A stretch of DNA of 64,000 nucleotides from an uncultured Pseudoteredinibacter sp. (GTDB lineage Bacteria; Pseudomonadota; Gammaproteobacteria; Pseudomonadales; Cellvibrionaceae), in NCBI RefSeq assembly GCF_947502065.1, contig NZ_CANMYE010000001.1, forward strand, positions 744,001 to 808,000. Direction: 5' to 3'. Shown here piece after piece: positions 16,005 to 23,948 of the stretch. The notes beneath the pieces are model-generated. The model saw only the letters and a program-made list of their open reading frames with translations, had not been told where the DNA came from and did not search any database. The translations under genes were made by a program, and so were the position numbers. How positions within the stretch are numbered: position 1 is the first letter of the stretch; each line of letters begins with the position of its first letter.

Positions 16005-16147
16005 TGCTATCCTCTAATTGCCTTAGCTTCTAACTTCCTTAGCCTCCAATTTCCTTATCTTCCCTTTCTCTTGGGTTCAATATCCTCTTTCTTTCTCTCA
16101 TAACCGACAGCCATTAAGAAGCATATTTTGGGGCGTAAAAGTTGGAC
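16005..16147. other. Pyrimidine-rich intergenic spacer before the export operon
   Basis: From 16020 to 16100 the plus strand is a run of CTT/TTCC-rich sequence with several CCTTAG and TTCCTTA repeats. No ORF or strong hairpin is seen. It precedes the regulatory array at 16148-16272. Confidence 0.4.
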
Positions 16148-16207
16148 TGTCCGCGGACACTTTAATTTTCGTGGCGGACAGTGAACGGACACTGTACGGC
16201 GGACAGT
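16148..16207 (+). promoter_or_regulatory. Cluster of GGACA half-sites: candidate upstream activator sites for the sigma-54 regulator
   Basis: TGTCCGCGGACA (16148-16159) is a perfect 12-bp palindrome. ACAGTG (16178-16183) and CACTGT (16190-16195) form a second dyad with a 6-base spacer. CGGACA recurs at 16154, 16175, 16186 and 16200. The cluster lies 50-110 bp upstream of the sigma-54 -24 element, the right range for an NtrC-type activator that contacts RNA polymerase by DNA looping. Confidence 0.65.
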
Positions 16208-16256
16208 TTGCTTCGAAAATATTGAATATTCCTTTTAAAACAATGGCTTACAATGT

Positions 16257-16272
16257 TGGCACAAAGATTGAT
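16257..16272 (+). promoter_or_regulatory. Sigma-54 (RpoN) promoter of the export operon
   Basis: TGGCACAAAGATTGAT matches the consensus TGGCAC-R-N4-TTGCW at all positions but one (A instead of C in the -12 GC). Transcription should begin near 16283. A sigma-54-dependent response regulator is encoded at the end of the same gene cluster, which makes the assignment coherent. Confidence 0.75.
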
Positions 16273-16285
16273 ATACCTAGGGTAA

Positions 16286-16384
16286 ATGATGACTAAGCGC
16301 GCTGTCCAACAGGCTTCAAAGTCACGCAGATTAGCAACTGGCAGTCATTTGTCACTGCCTGAAAGAGCGAAGGAAATTTTATGA
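16286..16384 (+). CDS. Possible 32-residue leader ORF coupled to the adaptor gene
   Basis: ATG-ATG at 16286/16289 opens a frame that begins MMTKRAVQQASKSRRLATGS and ends TGA at 16382-16384, overlapping the adaptor ATG at 16381 (ATGA). The predicted transcription start (about 16283) leaves almost no 5' leader, so translation would have to be leaderless. The adaptor has its own AAGGAA site inside the ORF. No homology is recognised; it may be a chance frame. Confidence 0.25.
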   Translation: MMTKRAVQQASKSRRLATGSHLSLPERAKEIL

Positions 16385-17631
16385 TTCGAGATACATCTGG
16401 CCAAGATCGAGTGATTGAGCCTAAATCCAACTGGGGCAAAAAAGCCGGTATTCCGATTGGTCTTGTGGCCTTGGCTGCCGCGACTTGGTTTTGGAGCCCT
16501 TGGCAGGCTGAGGCCTCATTGTCGGCTAGCAGCTTGCGCTTTGGTGAAGTAAAGCGTGGCCTGTTTGAAAGGGCTGTGAATGCCACCGGTCGTGTTGTGG
16601 CGAGCCACTCTCCAGCTTTATATAGCGCTGCAACAGGCCGTGTTCGCCTTTTGAAAAAACCTGGTGATAAAGTTGCCAAAGGTGAGTTAATTGCCAATAT
16701 CAGCAGCCCGATTCTTGATAATCAACTCAAGCAAGAAGAAAACCGCTTGGAAAGCTCCATGTTGGATTTAGAGCGTATGAAGCTTGAAGTTGAGCAACGC
16801 AAATTGGCCTTGAATAAAACATTGGATCTAAGCCGAGTTAACCATCGTGCAGCAGCGCGAGAGCTGCAAAGAGCAGAGGCTTCTTTCAATATTAAGGTGG
16901 TATCTGAGTTCGATTATGCCAAAGCTAAAGATGATCTTCATAAGGCCGAGCTGGATTTAAAAAATGCCGAGCGCGAAGCCAAGATCAGCGCGGATATGAT
17001 CGATTTTGAATTAAAGGCCAGTAAAGTCGCACTAGCGAAACAGCAATTAGTGGTGGATGAATTACGCCGCAAGCAAGAGGAGCTGGAGTTACGTTCGCCA
17101 GTATCTGGAATGATTGGTAATTGGCTAGTTGCCCAAGACAGCCAAGTTGCCGAGCATCAATCGTTGTTAACCGTGGTAGATCTTAGTGCCTATGAGGCTG
17201 AGTTAGAAATCCCGCAAAGTTTTGCTGATGATTTGGCCCCAGGTATGACAGTGCAGCTGAATGTCGCGGGTAAAAAGTATGCAGCAGAACTGCGCTCTGT
17301 TTCTCCTGAAGTACAAAACAACCATGTGGTCGCACGAGTTGTATTTCTCGATAACAAATTGCAGGGACTTCGCCAGAACCAGCACCTAAGCGCGCGCATC
17401 AGCTTAGCGCGTAAAGAAAACACTTTATATCTACCTCGAGGCTCCTATCTAGAAGCCAATAATGCCGTGTATTTGATAGAAGATGGTATTGCAACAAAAA
17501 CTACCGTTCGCTTTGGCGCGCGCAGTATCGACCAGGTAGAAGTCCTTTCCGGCTTAAAGCAAGGCGACCGAATCATTACCTCTTCGGTTGATGAATTTAT
17601 TGATCATGAAACACTGTTTGTAAACGAATAA
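16381..17631 (+). CDS. HlyD/MacA-type efflux periplasmic adaptor
   Basis: 416 residues. One N-terminal membrane anchor (GIPIGLVALAAATWFW, residues about 21-36) is followed by a split lipoyl domain (SAATGRVRLLKKPGDKVAKG and LRSPVSGMIGNWLVAQDSQV). Between the halves lies a long coiled-coil hairpin (about residues 110-240, rich in K/E/L/A), then a beta-barrel domain and a membrane-proximal domain (YLPRGSYLEANNAVYLIEDG). It is the periplasmic partner of the ABC transporter encoded directly downstream. The ATG at 16381 has AAGGAA at a spacing of 6. It is first in an operon with a sigma-54 promoter. Confidence 0.9.
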   Translation: MIRDTSGQDRVIEPKSNWGKKAGIPIGLVALAAATWFWSPWQAEASLSASSLRFGEVKRGLFERAVNATGRVVASHSPALYSAATGRVRLLKKPGDKVAKGELIANISSPILDNQLKQEENRLESSMLDLERMKLEVEQRKLALNKTLDLSRVNHRAAARELQRAEASFNIKVVSEFDYAKAKDDLHKAELDLKNAEREAKISADMIDFELKASKVALAKQQLVVDELRRKQEELELRSPVSGMIGNWLVAQDSQVAEHQSLLTVVDLSAYEAELEIPQSFADDLAPGMTVQLNVAGKKYAAELRSVSPEVQNNHVVARVVFLDNKLQGLRQNQHLSARISLARKENTLYLPRGSYLEANNAVYLIEDGIATKTTVRFGARSIDQVEVLSGLKQGDRIITSSVDEFIDHETLFVNE

Positions 17632-17676
17632 AACCATAACCAAATTTTAAATATTGAAGAATAAGAAGGAATTACC

Positions 17677-18363
17677 ATGCTGAGAATGAATAAAATATCG
17701 AAAGTATTTAGCACTGACCTTATCGAAACTCACGCCTTAAGAGAGTTTGATTTAAGTGTTGCTGAAGGTGAGTTTGTAACCGTAACTGGCCCATCAGGTT
17801 CCGGTAAAACTACCTTTTTGAATATCGCAGGTTTGTTAGAAACCTTTAACAGCGGTGAGTACTTTCTGGACGGTGAAGACGTGGCAAGCTTGAACGATCG
17901 CCAGCGCTCTCAGCTGCGCAATCAGAAAATCGGTTTTATCTTTCAAAGCTTCAACCTAATTCCAGATCTAGATCTGTTTGATAATGTTGATGTACCTTTG
18001 CGATATCGTGGATTTTCTTCAGCGGAGCGCAAAAAACGCATTAATTATGCCCTTGAGCGTGTTGGCCTAGCGGCGCGAGCCAAGCACCTGCCATCACAGC
18101 TTTCTGGTGGGCAACAGCAGCGTGTGGCAATCGCTAGAGCTTTAGCGGGTGAGCCACGCTTTCTTTTAGCGGATGAGCCAACCGGTAACTTGGATTCCTT
18201 AATGGCGCGTCAAGTTATGGAGTTGCTAGAAGAGATTAACTCTGAGGGCACCACCATTGTGATGGTAACGCACGATCCGAGTTTGGCACGTCGTTCACAG
18301 CGTAATATTCAAATCATTGATGGCCAAGTGAGCGATCAGCAACAGCTGGCCCAAGCGGTTTAA
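17677..18363 (+). CDS. MacB/LolD-type ABC transporter ATP-binding protein
   Basis: 228 residues, a single nucleotide-binding domain. Walker [10 protein letters not shown] at residues 38-46, Q-loop [12 protein letters not shown], signature [15 protein letters not shown], Walker [13 protein letters not shown] and the switch histidine in VMVTHDPS are all intact. It has the size and motif spelling of the MacB/LolD/FtsE group, which powers mechanotransmission rather than transport through the membrane. It should pair with the two FtsX-type permeases that follow. Confidence 0.93.
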   Translation: MLRMNKISKVFSTDLIETHALREFDLSVAEGEFVTVTGPSGSGKTTFLNIAGLLETFNSGEYFLDGEDVASLNDRQRSQLRNQKIGFIFQSFNLIPDLDLFDNVDVPLRYRGFSSAERKKRINYALERVGLAARAKHLPSQLSGGQQQRVAIARALAGEPRFLLADEPTGNLDSLMARQVMELLEEINSEGTTIVMVTHDPSLARRSQRNIQIIDGQVSDQQQLAQAV

Positions 18364-18384
18364 ATAAAGGTATAGGAGCAGCAT

Positions 18385-19707
18385 ATGTTTACTTACTACT
18401 GCAAACTTGCCTGGCGGCATATTTTACAAACACCTGCACTGAGTTTGTTGATTATTATGGCAATTGCCCTTGGTATCGGTGCTTCCATGACCATGATCAG
18501 CTATTACAAAGCAATGGCACATAACCCGGCTGGTGATCGTTCAGACAAGCTACACGCGGTACAGTTGGCGGCCTATGGTAATGATATGGAAACCTGGGGC
18601 ATGTCGGATGGCTTTCCTCGTCAACTTACCCATCAGGATGTAAAAAACTTACGAGAAGCTGATTTAAGCTTTCCGAGTACTCCGATCTATCAGTTTATGA
18701 CTGTAATCGTGAGTCAGAGAGAAGGTGTCGCCCCTAGTAATGATTATGCAGGCAGATTCGTCGATCGAGATTTCTTTTCGATGTTTGATGTGAAGTTTCT
18801 TCACGGTGGCCCTTGGTCAGAATCTGTGGACGAACAGCCAGAAAATCAAGTCGTTATCTCTAAGGCTCTTAGTGAATGGATCTTCGGTGAAGTCAACAGC
18901 GTTGGCAAAACCTTTGCCATGCTTGATGGCATTATGCAATTCACCGTTGCAGGGGTTTATGAAGAGTTCAACCCACAACCGGCCTACTACGATCTGACGA
19001 CAGGCTACTTCCCAAGGGAAGGCGCTGGTGTCTTTGCCCCATATTCCTTGGTGGAACAACTGGAAACTTTCCCAATGGGAAATATCAGTGGTTGGCAGCC
19101 AGAGGAAGTAAACGGTTTTAAAGATATTTTAAAAAGCGAGTATGTCTGGCAGGTTTTTTGGACCCAGCTTGATAACGAAGCAGCTAAAGCTCAATACAAA
19201 GAATTCTTGAAAGGCTATGTGGAGCAGCAAAGAGAGTTAGGTCGTTTTGCTAACCAGAATCCTCGTGGCGATATTAAAGATGTTGAAACTTGGCTGAACT
19301 ATAACGAGGTAATCAGTGAAGATAATCGCGTGATGGTGGGCATGAGTCTGTTGTTTCTCTTAGTTTGCTTGGTAAACGCCGTTGGTCTTCTGCTGGCCAA
19401 ATTTATGCGCAAGATGAACGAGGCGGGTGTCCGCCGTGCCTTAGGTGCAAGCAAGGGCCAGATCTTTTCTCAATATTTAGTTGAAGTTGGTATGTTGGGC
19501 TTCTTTGGTGGCTTAGTGGGTTTGCTACTGGCCTCTATAGGCTTGTGGGCTGTGCGTGAGTTATACGGCACCGATATTGCGCGTTTAGATTTCAGCTTGT
19601 TTATCGGTGCATTACTACTGTCGCTGCTAGCATCACTATTAACCGGAATACTACCGGCGCTGCGTGTATGTAATAGCAATCCATCCATCTTCTTAAAGGC
19701 CCAATAG
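18385..19707 (+). CDS. MacB/FtsX-type ABC transporter permease (first)
   Basis: 440 residues. An N-terminal helix (LSLLIIMAIALGIGASMTMI, residues about 19-38) precedes a large periplasmic core of some 250 residues. Three C-terminal helices (MSLLFLLVCLVNAVGLLLA, LGFFGGLVGLLLASIGLWAV, LFIGALLLSLLASLLTG) form the FtsX domain with the conserved RRALGAS segment between them. The start has AGGAG upstream. Together with the second permease it should form a heterodimer, unlike MacB, where the ATPase and one permease are fused. Confidence 0.9.
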   Translation: MFTYYCKLAWRHILQTPALSLLIIMAIALGIGASMTMISYYKAMAHNPAGDRSDKLHAVQLAAYGNDMETWGMSDGFPRQLTHQDVKNLREADLSFPSTPIYQFMTVIVSQREGVAPSNDYAGRFVDRDFFSMFDVKFLHGGPWSESVDEQPENQVVISKALSEWIFGEVNSVGKTFAMLDGIMQFTVAGVYEEFNPQPAYYDLTTGYFPREGAGVFAPYSLVEQLETFPMGNISGWQPEEVNGFKDILKSEYVWQVFWTQLDNEAAKAQYKEFLKGYVEQQRELGRFANQNPRGDIKDVETWLNYNEVISEDNRVMVGMSLLFLLVCLVNAVGLLLAKFMRKMNEAGVRRALGASKGQIFSQYLVEVGMLGFFGGLVGLLLASIGLWAVRELYGTDIARLDFSLFIGALLLSLLASLLTGILPALRVCNSNPSIFLKAQ

Positions 19708-19716
19708 GAGCACATC

Positions 19717-20919
19717 ATGGCATTCGGACCTATTTTTCGCAGCACCCTGCGTAACCCTACGGGCGCTTTACTTATCGCTATCCAAATCGCGCTCACTTTA
19801 GCCATCGCCAGTAACATGTTTTATATGGTGAATGAGCGCGTCGAAAAGATGAGTCGTGATACCGGTGTGGTAAATGAAGAAGTTATTGCTGCAAGAGTGT
19901 TTTATTTTGGCAAGGCCGTTGATAAAGCCGCTCAAGCGGATATCGATCGTAAGACGCTATTAGAAATTCCCGGGGTTAAGAGTGTAAGCTATTCAAACTC
20001 AATGCCTCTTGGTGGCAATAACAATACCAGTAGTTTGTGTTTTGAGCAGGAAGGTGATGAGGATAGCTGTCCTCATAGCCCTTCATATTATCGTTCAGAT
20101 GTGAACTTTCATGAAACTCTGGGCTTAGATTTGGTGGAAGGGCGCTGGTTAAACGATAGTGATAATGTCACGACTGATGCAATTTCAATTGCTGAAACGC
20201 GCACCATGATGTTAAGTGAAGTTCTTGCTAAGCTGTACTTCCCGGAGGAGAGCGCCTTAGGCAAGCAACTCTACCTAGGTGGACGTGAGTTAACCATCGT
20301 TGGGGTTTATCGCCAATTGCTGAGACCTGGAGCACGTGCGACTGAGGCGGATCACACTATCTTAACGGCAGAGCGCAGGACCAGTGGCTATCTTGCTATT
20401 CGAGTGGACCAGGACCGCATTGAGCAGGTAAAAGAGAAACTCGAAGCTACCATGGTGGGTTTGAATGATCAGCGTGTGATCACTGAAATCGAAACCATGG
20501 ACGAAATGGCGGCAGACGCCTATCGACGCGATAAGGCCATGGTTGTGCTGTTGTTGAGTGTTGTGGCTTTATTGTTACTGGTTACCGCATTAGGTGTCGC
20601 GGGCTTGGTAAGCTTTACCGTAGCCAATCGTAAAAAGCAGATCGGAACACGACGTGCACTGGGTGCCAGCAAGCGAGATATTCTTGCTTATTTTATAAGC
20701 GAGAACTTTGCTATTACGGCGCTTGCTTTGATTGTGGGCTCGGGAATGGCCTACGCCTTAAATCAGTACTTATTGCAAACCTACGAGCTGGCAAGGCTAG
20801 AGTTGGTTTATGTCTTTGTGGCGGCTGCAAGCTTGCTATTTATCAGCCAGTTTGCAACATTGTTACCCGCACTAAAGGCCAGTAAAGTATCTCCGGCAAT
20901 TGCGACTAGAACCGTGTAA
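19717..20919 (+). CDS. MacB/FtsX-type ABC transporter permease (second)
   Basis: 400 residues with the same plan as its neighbour: N-terminal helix (ALLIAIQIALTLAIASNMF), periplasmic core, and C-terminal helices (AMVVLLLSVVALLLLVTALG, FAITALALIVGSGMAYAL, VYVFVAAASLLFISQFATLL) around the RRALGASKRD segment. Only 9 bp separate it from the previous stop, with AGGAG in the gap. The two permeases differ clearly in sequence, so they are old paralogs, not a recent duplication. Confidence 0.9.
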   Translation: MAFGPIFRSTLRNPTGALLIAIQIALTLAIASNMFYMVNERVEKMSRDTGVVNEEVIAARVFYFGKAVDKAAQADIDRKTLLEIPGVKSVSYSNSMPLGGNNNTSSLCFEQEGDEDSCPHSPSYYRSDVNFHETLGLDLVEGRWLNDSDNVTTDAISIAETRTMMLSEVLAKLYFPEESALGKQLYLGGRELTIVGVYRQLLRPGARATEADHTILTAERRTSGYLAIRVDQDRIEQVKEKLEATMVGLNDQRVITEIETMDEMAADAYRRDKAMVVLLLSVVALLLLVTALGVAGLVSFTVANRKKQIGTRRALGASKRDILAYFISENFAITALALIVGSGMAYALNQYLLQTYELARLELVYVFVAAASLLFISQFATLLPALKASKVSPAIATRTV

Positions 20920-20945
20920 CTTTCGCTGTGTATTGTCGTCTAATA

Positions 20946-20961
20946 GGGGGTAATTTCCCCC
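20946..20961. terminator. Small hairpin between permease and response regulator genes
   Basis: GGGGG-TAATTT-CCCCC followed by TTACTTTTG. The short stem and broken T-run suggest partial termination, leaving the two-component genes expressed at a lower level than the transporter. A separate promoter for the regulator is not evident. Confidence 0.4.
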
Positions 20962-21006
20962 TTACTTTTGCTAGCCTGTAACTAGAGAGAATAATAAGGA
21001 AAGCTT

Positions 21007-22359
21007 GTGATATTGATTGTTGATGACAATCCCGCCATTGGTGAAGCGCTTAGCTTATTGTTAGAGCTAAACGATTATAAGGTTCGCTTTGTGGAATGCC
21101 CCGATGCTGCTCTAGAGGTGCTTTCTCAAGAAAGTATTCAGTTAGTCATTCAGGACATGAATTTCAAAGCAGATACTACCTCTGGCGGCGAAGGGCAGCA
21201 GCTTTTCTATGATATTCGTGCGCAACAGCCAGATCTTCCTATTATCTTAATGACTGCTTGGGCCAATCTCAGTATGGCCGTAGAGTTGGTGAAAGCCGGT
21301 GCGGCTGATTATATCAGCAAGCCCTGGGATGACAGTAAGTTGCTCGTTACCATTCGCAATCTGCTCGAAATGTCGGAATTGCGAGAAGAGAATACGCAAC
21401 TGCAGGCTCAACAAGACTCTGAACTTTCGGTAAAAGGCGAAGTTGATGATCAGCTCTCAACAGCTAATCTCTGCGGCGCAATCGTTGAAAGCCCCCTTAT
21501 GCGACGCCTGATGGATATGGCTATACAAGTGGCCCCTACCGATGTACCTGTGCTTATCACAGGGCCTAACGGCTCAGGAAAAGAGAAAATAGCTGAAGTT
21601 GTACAGGCTAACTCTCGGCGCAGCGATAAACCCTTTGTTAAGGTAAATGTGGGTGCGCTATCGGCTGATCTAATCGAAGCGGAGCTTTTTGGCGCAGAGA
21701 AGGGTGCCTATACCGGTGCCGATAAGGTTCGCATCGGACGTTTCGAAAGTGCCGATGGTGGTACTTTATTCCTTGATGAAATGGGTAATCTGTCTTTAGA
21801 AGGGCAGCAAAAGTTGCTGCGGGTGTTGCAGTCAGGTGAATATGAACGAGTGGGCAGCTCCCAAACCCGCAAGGTTGATGTGCGAGTTATTACAGCCACT
21901 AATGAAGATCTGCCTGCTGCAATCAAGCGCGGCGACTTTAGAGAAGATTTGTATTATCGCTTAAACGTAATTGAGCTTAAATCACCGCCGCTTAGCGAGC
22001 GTCCTGAAGATATTATTCCATTATTGAACCATTTCATTCTCCAAGTGGGCGGGGAGAATAAAAGCATCGCGCAAACCGCCAAGCAAGCCTTAAAGCAATA
22101 CGCTTGGCCTGGAAATGTTCGTGAGCTTAGCAATAAAGTTCAAAGAGCTTTGTTATTACAACAATCGAGCGAGCTGCAGCTAGAAGATTTTGACTTGCAA
22201 GCCGATGGCAACCTAAGCGTAAGTGCGGTAGATTTAAGCATTGAGGACATTCAGCGAGCCCTGGATGAGCATGGTGGAGTGGTTTCGCGTGCGGCTCGTC
22301 ATTTAGGTATTTCGAGACAAGCTTTATACCGCCGATTAGCCAAATCAGAATCAAGTTGA
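21007..22359 (+). CDS. Sigma-54-dependent response regulator (NtrC family)
   Basis: 450 residues with a GTG start at 21007 behind AAGGAAAG. The receiver domain (residues 1-115) has the phosphoacceptor Asp50 in VIQDMNF, acidic VDDN, and Lys in YISKPWDD. The AAA+ domain has Walker A TGPNGSGKEK (second half altered from GESGTGKE), the sigma-54 contact loop GAEKGAYTGA, and GGTLFLDEMGNLSLEGQ as Walker B. The C-terminal Fis-type HTH is GGVVSRAARHLGISRQALYR. It should bind the GGACA array at 16148-16207 and activate the sigma-54 promoter at 16257. Confidence 0.93.
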   Translation: MILIVDDNPAIGEALSLLLELNDYKVRFVECPDAALEVLSQESIQLVIQDMNFKADTTSGGEGQQLFYDIRAQQPDLPIILMTAWANLSMAVELVKAGAADYISKPWDDSKLLVTIRNLLEMSELREENTQLQAQQDSELSVKGEVDDQLSTANLCGAIVESPLMRRLMDMAIQVAPTDVPVLITGPNGSGKEKIAEVVQANSRRSDKPFVKVNVGALSADLIEAELFGAEKGAYTGADKVRIGRFESADGGTLFLDEMGNLSLEGQQKLLRVLQSGEYERVGSSQTRKVDVRVITATNEDLPAAIKRGDFREDLYYRLNVIELKSPPLSERPEDIIPLLNHFILQVGGENKSIAQTAKQALKQYAWPGNVRELSNKVQRALLLQQSSELQLEDFDLQADGNLSVSAVDLSIEDIQRALDEHGGVVSRAARHLGISRQALYRRLAKSESS

Positions 22360-22444
22360 AATATACCCCGAGCTTAGTCTTAGCTCTAGCTAGGGCACCT
22401 CTGAATAATAAGCCATTAAATTAACACGCGCTGGAATCGCATTC

Positions 22445-23845
22445 ATGTCAATTTTGCCAAAGACCTTGAGTCAACGCCTGTGGTACAGCCTGGTTTGTTG
22501 TGTGTTATTAAGTGCTCTATTGACGGCAATTTGTGTCGTCTATTTGGTGCATATGCCTTGGTTGATGGCCATCGTGTTGTCAGTACTATTCTTGTTGATG
22601 CTTGCTGTGGCATGGCGATGGTCTAGCCGTATTGCCAAAGATATATCAAGCCTAGAGGTGGCGCTGTTAAACTTAAGCGATGCCAATTTCAGTGTTTCCA
22701 TGCCCAGGGCTGAGCTGCCTGAGATGCAGGCTATTGTGCAACGCATGAATCGCAGTTTTAGCGATCTTCGTAGCCAGCGTCAGAGTATTTATCAGCGCGA
22801 GCTAATGCTTGATACCATGATAGAAACCTCGCCGGTAGCGATGATCCTATGTGGCTCGAGCGGGCATATTTTCTTCGCGAACGCCGCCGCAAGAGCTTTA
22901 TTATTTCAAGGGCGCCGTTGTGAAGGGCTTCATCTGGTTGAAGCTTTAAGTGAAAGCAAAGGTGATGATGGCGAGGAGTTCTCTAGAGTTATCTTACAAG
23001 GACGAGAAACGTTCTTTAGTTTGCTACTGAATTCTAATCACCAGCAAGATCAGCCTCTGGAAAGCGAGCAAGCAGAGGAGTCCGATCAAGTCGATATGAT
23101 AAGTGGCTTGCGCAGTTTTCATTATCTATGCAGCGAATTTAGCATTGATCGACAGAGTCATCGTTTGCACTTGTTAAAAGACATTACCCGTGAAGTCAAT
23201 CGCCAGGAAGCAGCCAGCTGGAAGAAGACTATTAGAGTAATAAGTCACGAGCTGAACAATTCTCTCGCGCCCATTTCTTCCATGGCACATTCTTGTCAAA
23301 CTCTATTAGAGCGTGATGATCGCGAACGCCTGGCAATGGTATTGAAGCGTATTGAATCTGGAGTCGGCTCACTGCATGAGTTTATTCAGCGCTATGCAAG
23401 CTTTGCTCGCCTTCCGAAACCTCAATTATCACCCTTGAGCTGGAATAGTTTTGTGCAGCAGTTACAAGAGCATTTTCGATTTAGCTGCCCTGACGGTATT
23501 CCCGATTGGGAGCTAGAGGCTGATAATGCACAGCTGCAACAAGCGCTAGTCAATCTGCTTAAAAACGCCCATGAGTCGGGCTCTGATTCAGATAAGATTC
23601 TGATACGCTTTAAAGAGCTACAGCAGGGCACTCGCATCGAGGTTATCGATCAAGGGGGCGGTATGAGTAGCGAAGTTATGGAGCAGGCGCTATTACCGTT
23701 TTATTCTACCAAGCCTTTAGGCTCCGGTATCGGCCTAGCTTTGTGTCGAGAAATTGTTGAAGCTCATCAAGGGCAGATGAGCTTGGATAACTATCGCGGG
23801 GGACTGCGGGTATCCTTAAGTATGCCTAACAAATCAAGAGATTAA
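22445..23845 (+). CDS. Membrane sensor histidine kinase, partner of the sigma-54 regulator
   Basis: 466 residues. Two adjacent N-terminal helices (VCCVLLSALLTAICVVYLV and MAIVLSVLFLLMLAVAW) leave almost no periplasmic loop. A HAMP-like linker and a PAS-like domain (MIETSPVAMILCGSSGHIFF) follow. The H-box is VISHELNNSLAPISS with His268. The ATPase domain shows an N-box (LVNLLKNAHESG), G1 (EVIDQGGGMS) and G2 (GSGIGLALCREIVEAH). With so small a periplasmic region, signal sensing is probably in the membrane or cytoplasm. It is the last gene of the export cluster. Confidence 0.92.
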   Translation: MSILPKTLSQRLWYSLVCCVLLSALLTAICVVYLVHMPWLMAIVLSVLFLLMLAVAWRWSSRIAKDISSLEVALLNLSDANFSVSMPRAELPEMQAIVQRMNRSFSDLRSQRQSIYQRELMLDTMIETSPVAMILCGSSGHIFFANAAARALLFQGRRCEGLHLVEALSESKGDDGEEFSRVILQGRETFFSLLLNSNHQQDQPLESEQAEESDQVDMISGLRSFHYLCSEFSIDRQSHRLHLLKDITREVNRQEAASWKKTIRVISHELNNSLAPISSMAHSCQTLLERDDRERLAMVLKRIESGVGSLHEFIQRYASFARLPKPQLSPLSWNSFVQQLQEHFRFSCPDGIPDWELEADNAQLQQALVNLLKNAHESGSDSDKILIRFKELQQGTRIEVIDQGGGMSSEVMEQALLPFYSTKPLGSGIGLALCREIVEAHQGQMSLDNYRGGLRVSLSMPNKSRD

Positions 23846-23895
23846 CTCGACTATTGGTTTCTTTACCTGTGCGGGTTCTTGAGCAATTGAGTTTA

Positions 23896-23927
23896 TTAAG
23901 CTGCCCGTACTGAGCTTGGCAGCTTAA
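23896..23927. terminator. Hairpin between convergent kinase and beta-propeller genes
   Basis: TTAAGCTGCC (23896-23905) and GGCAGCTTAA (23918-23927) form a perfect 10-bp stem with a 12-base loop between the two stop codons. T-tracts are poor on both sides. A two-way transcription barrier is likely. Confidence 0.5.
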
Positions 23928-23948
23928 CAAGTGAATATCTCGATTAAC

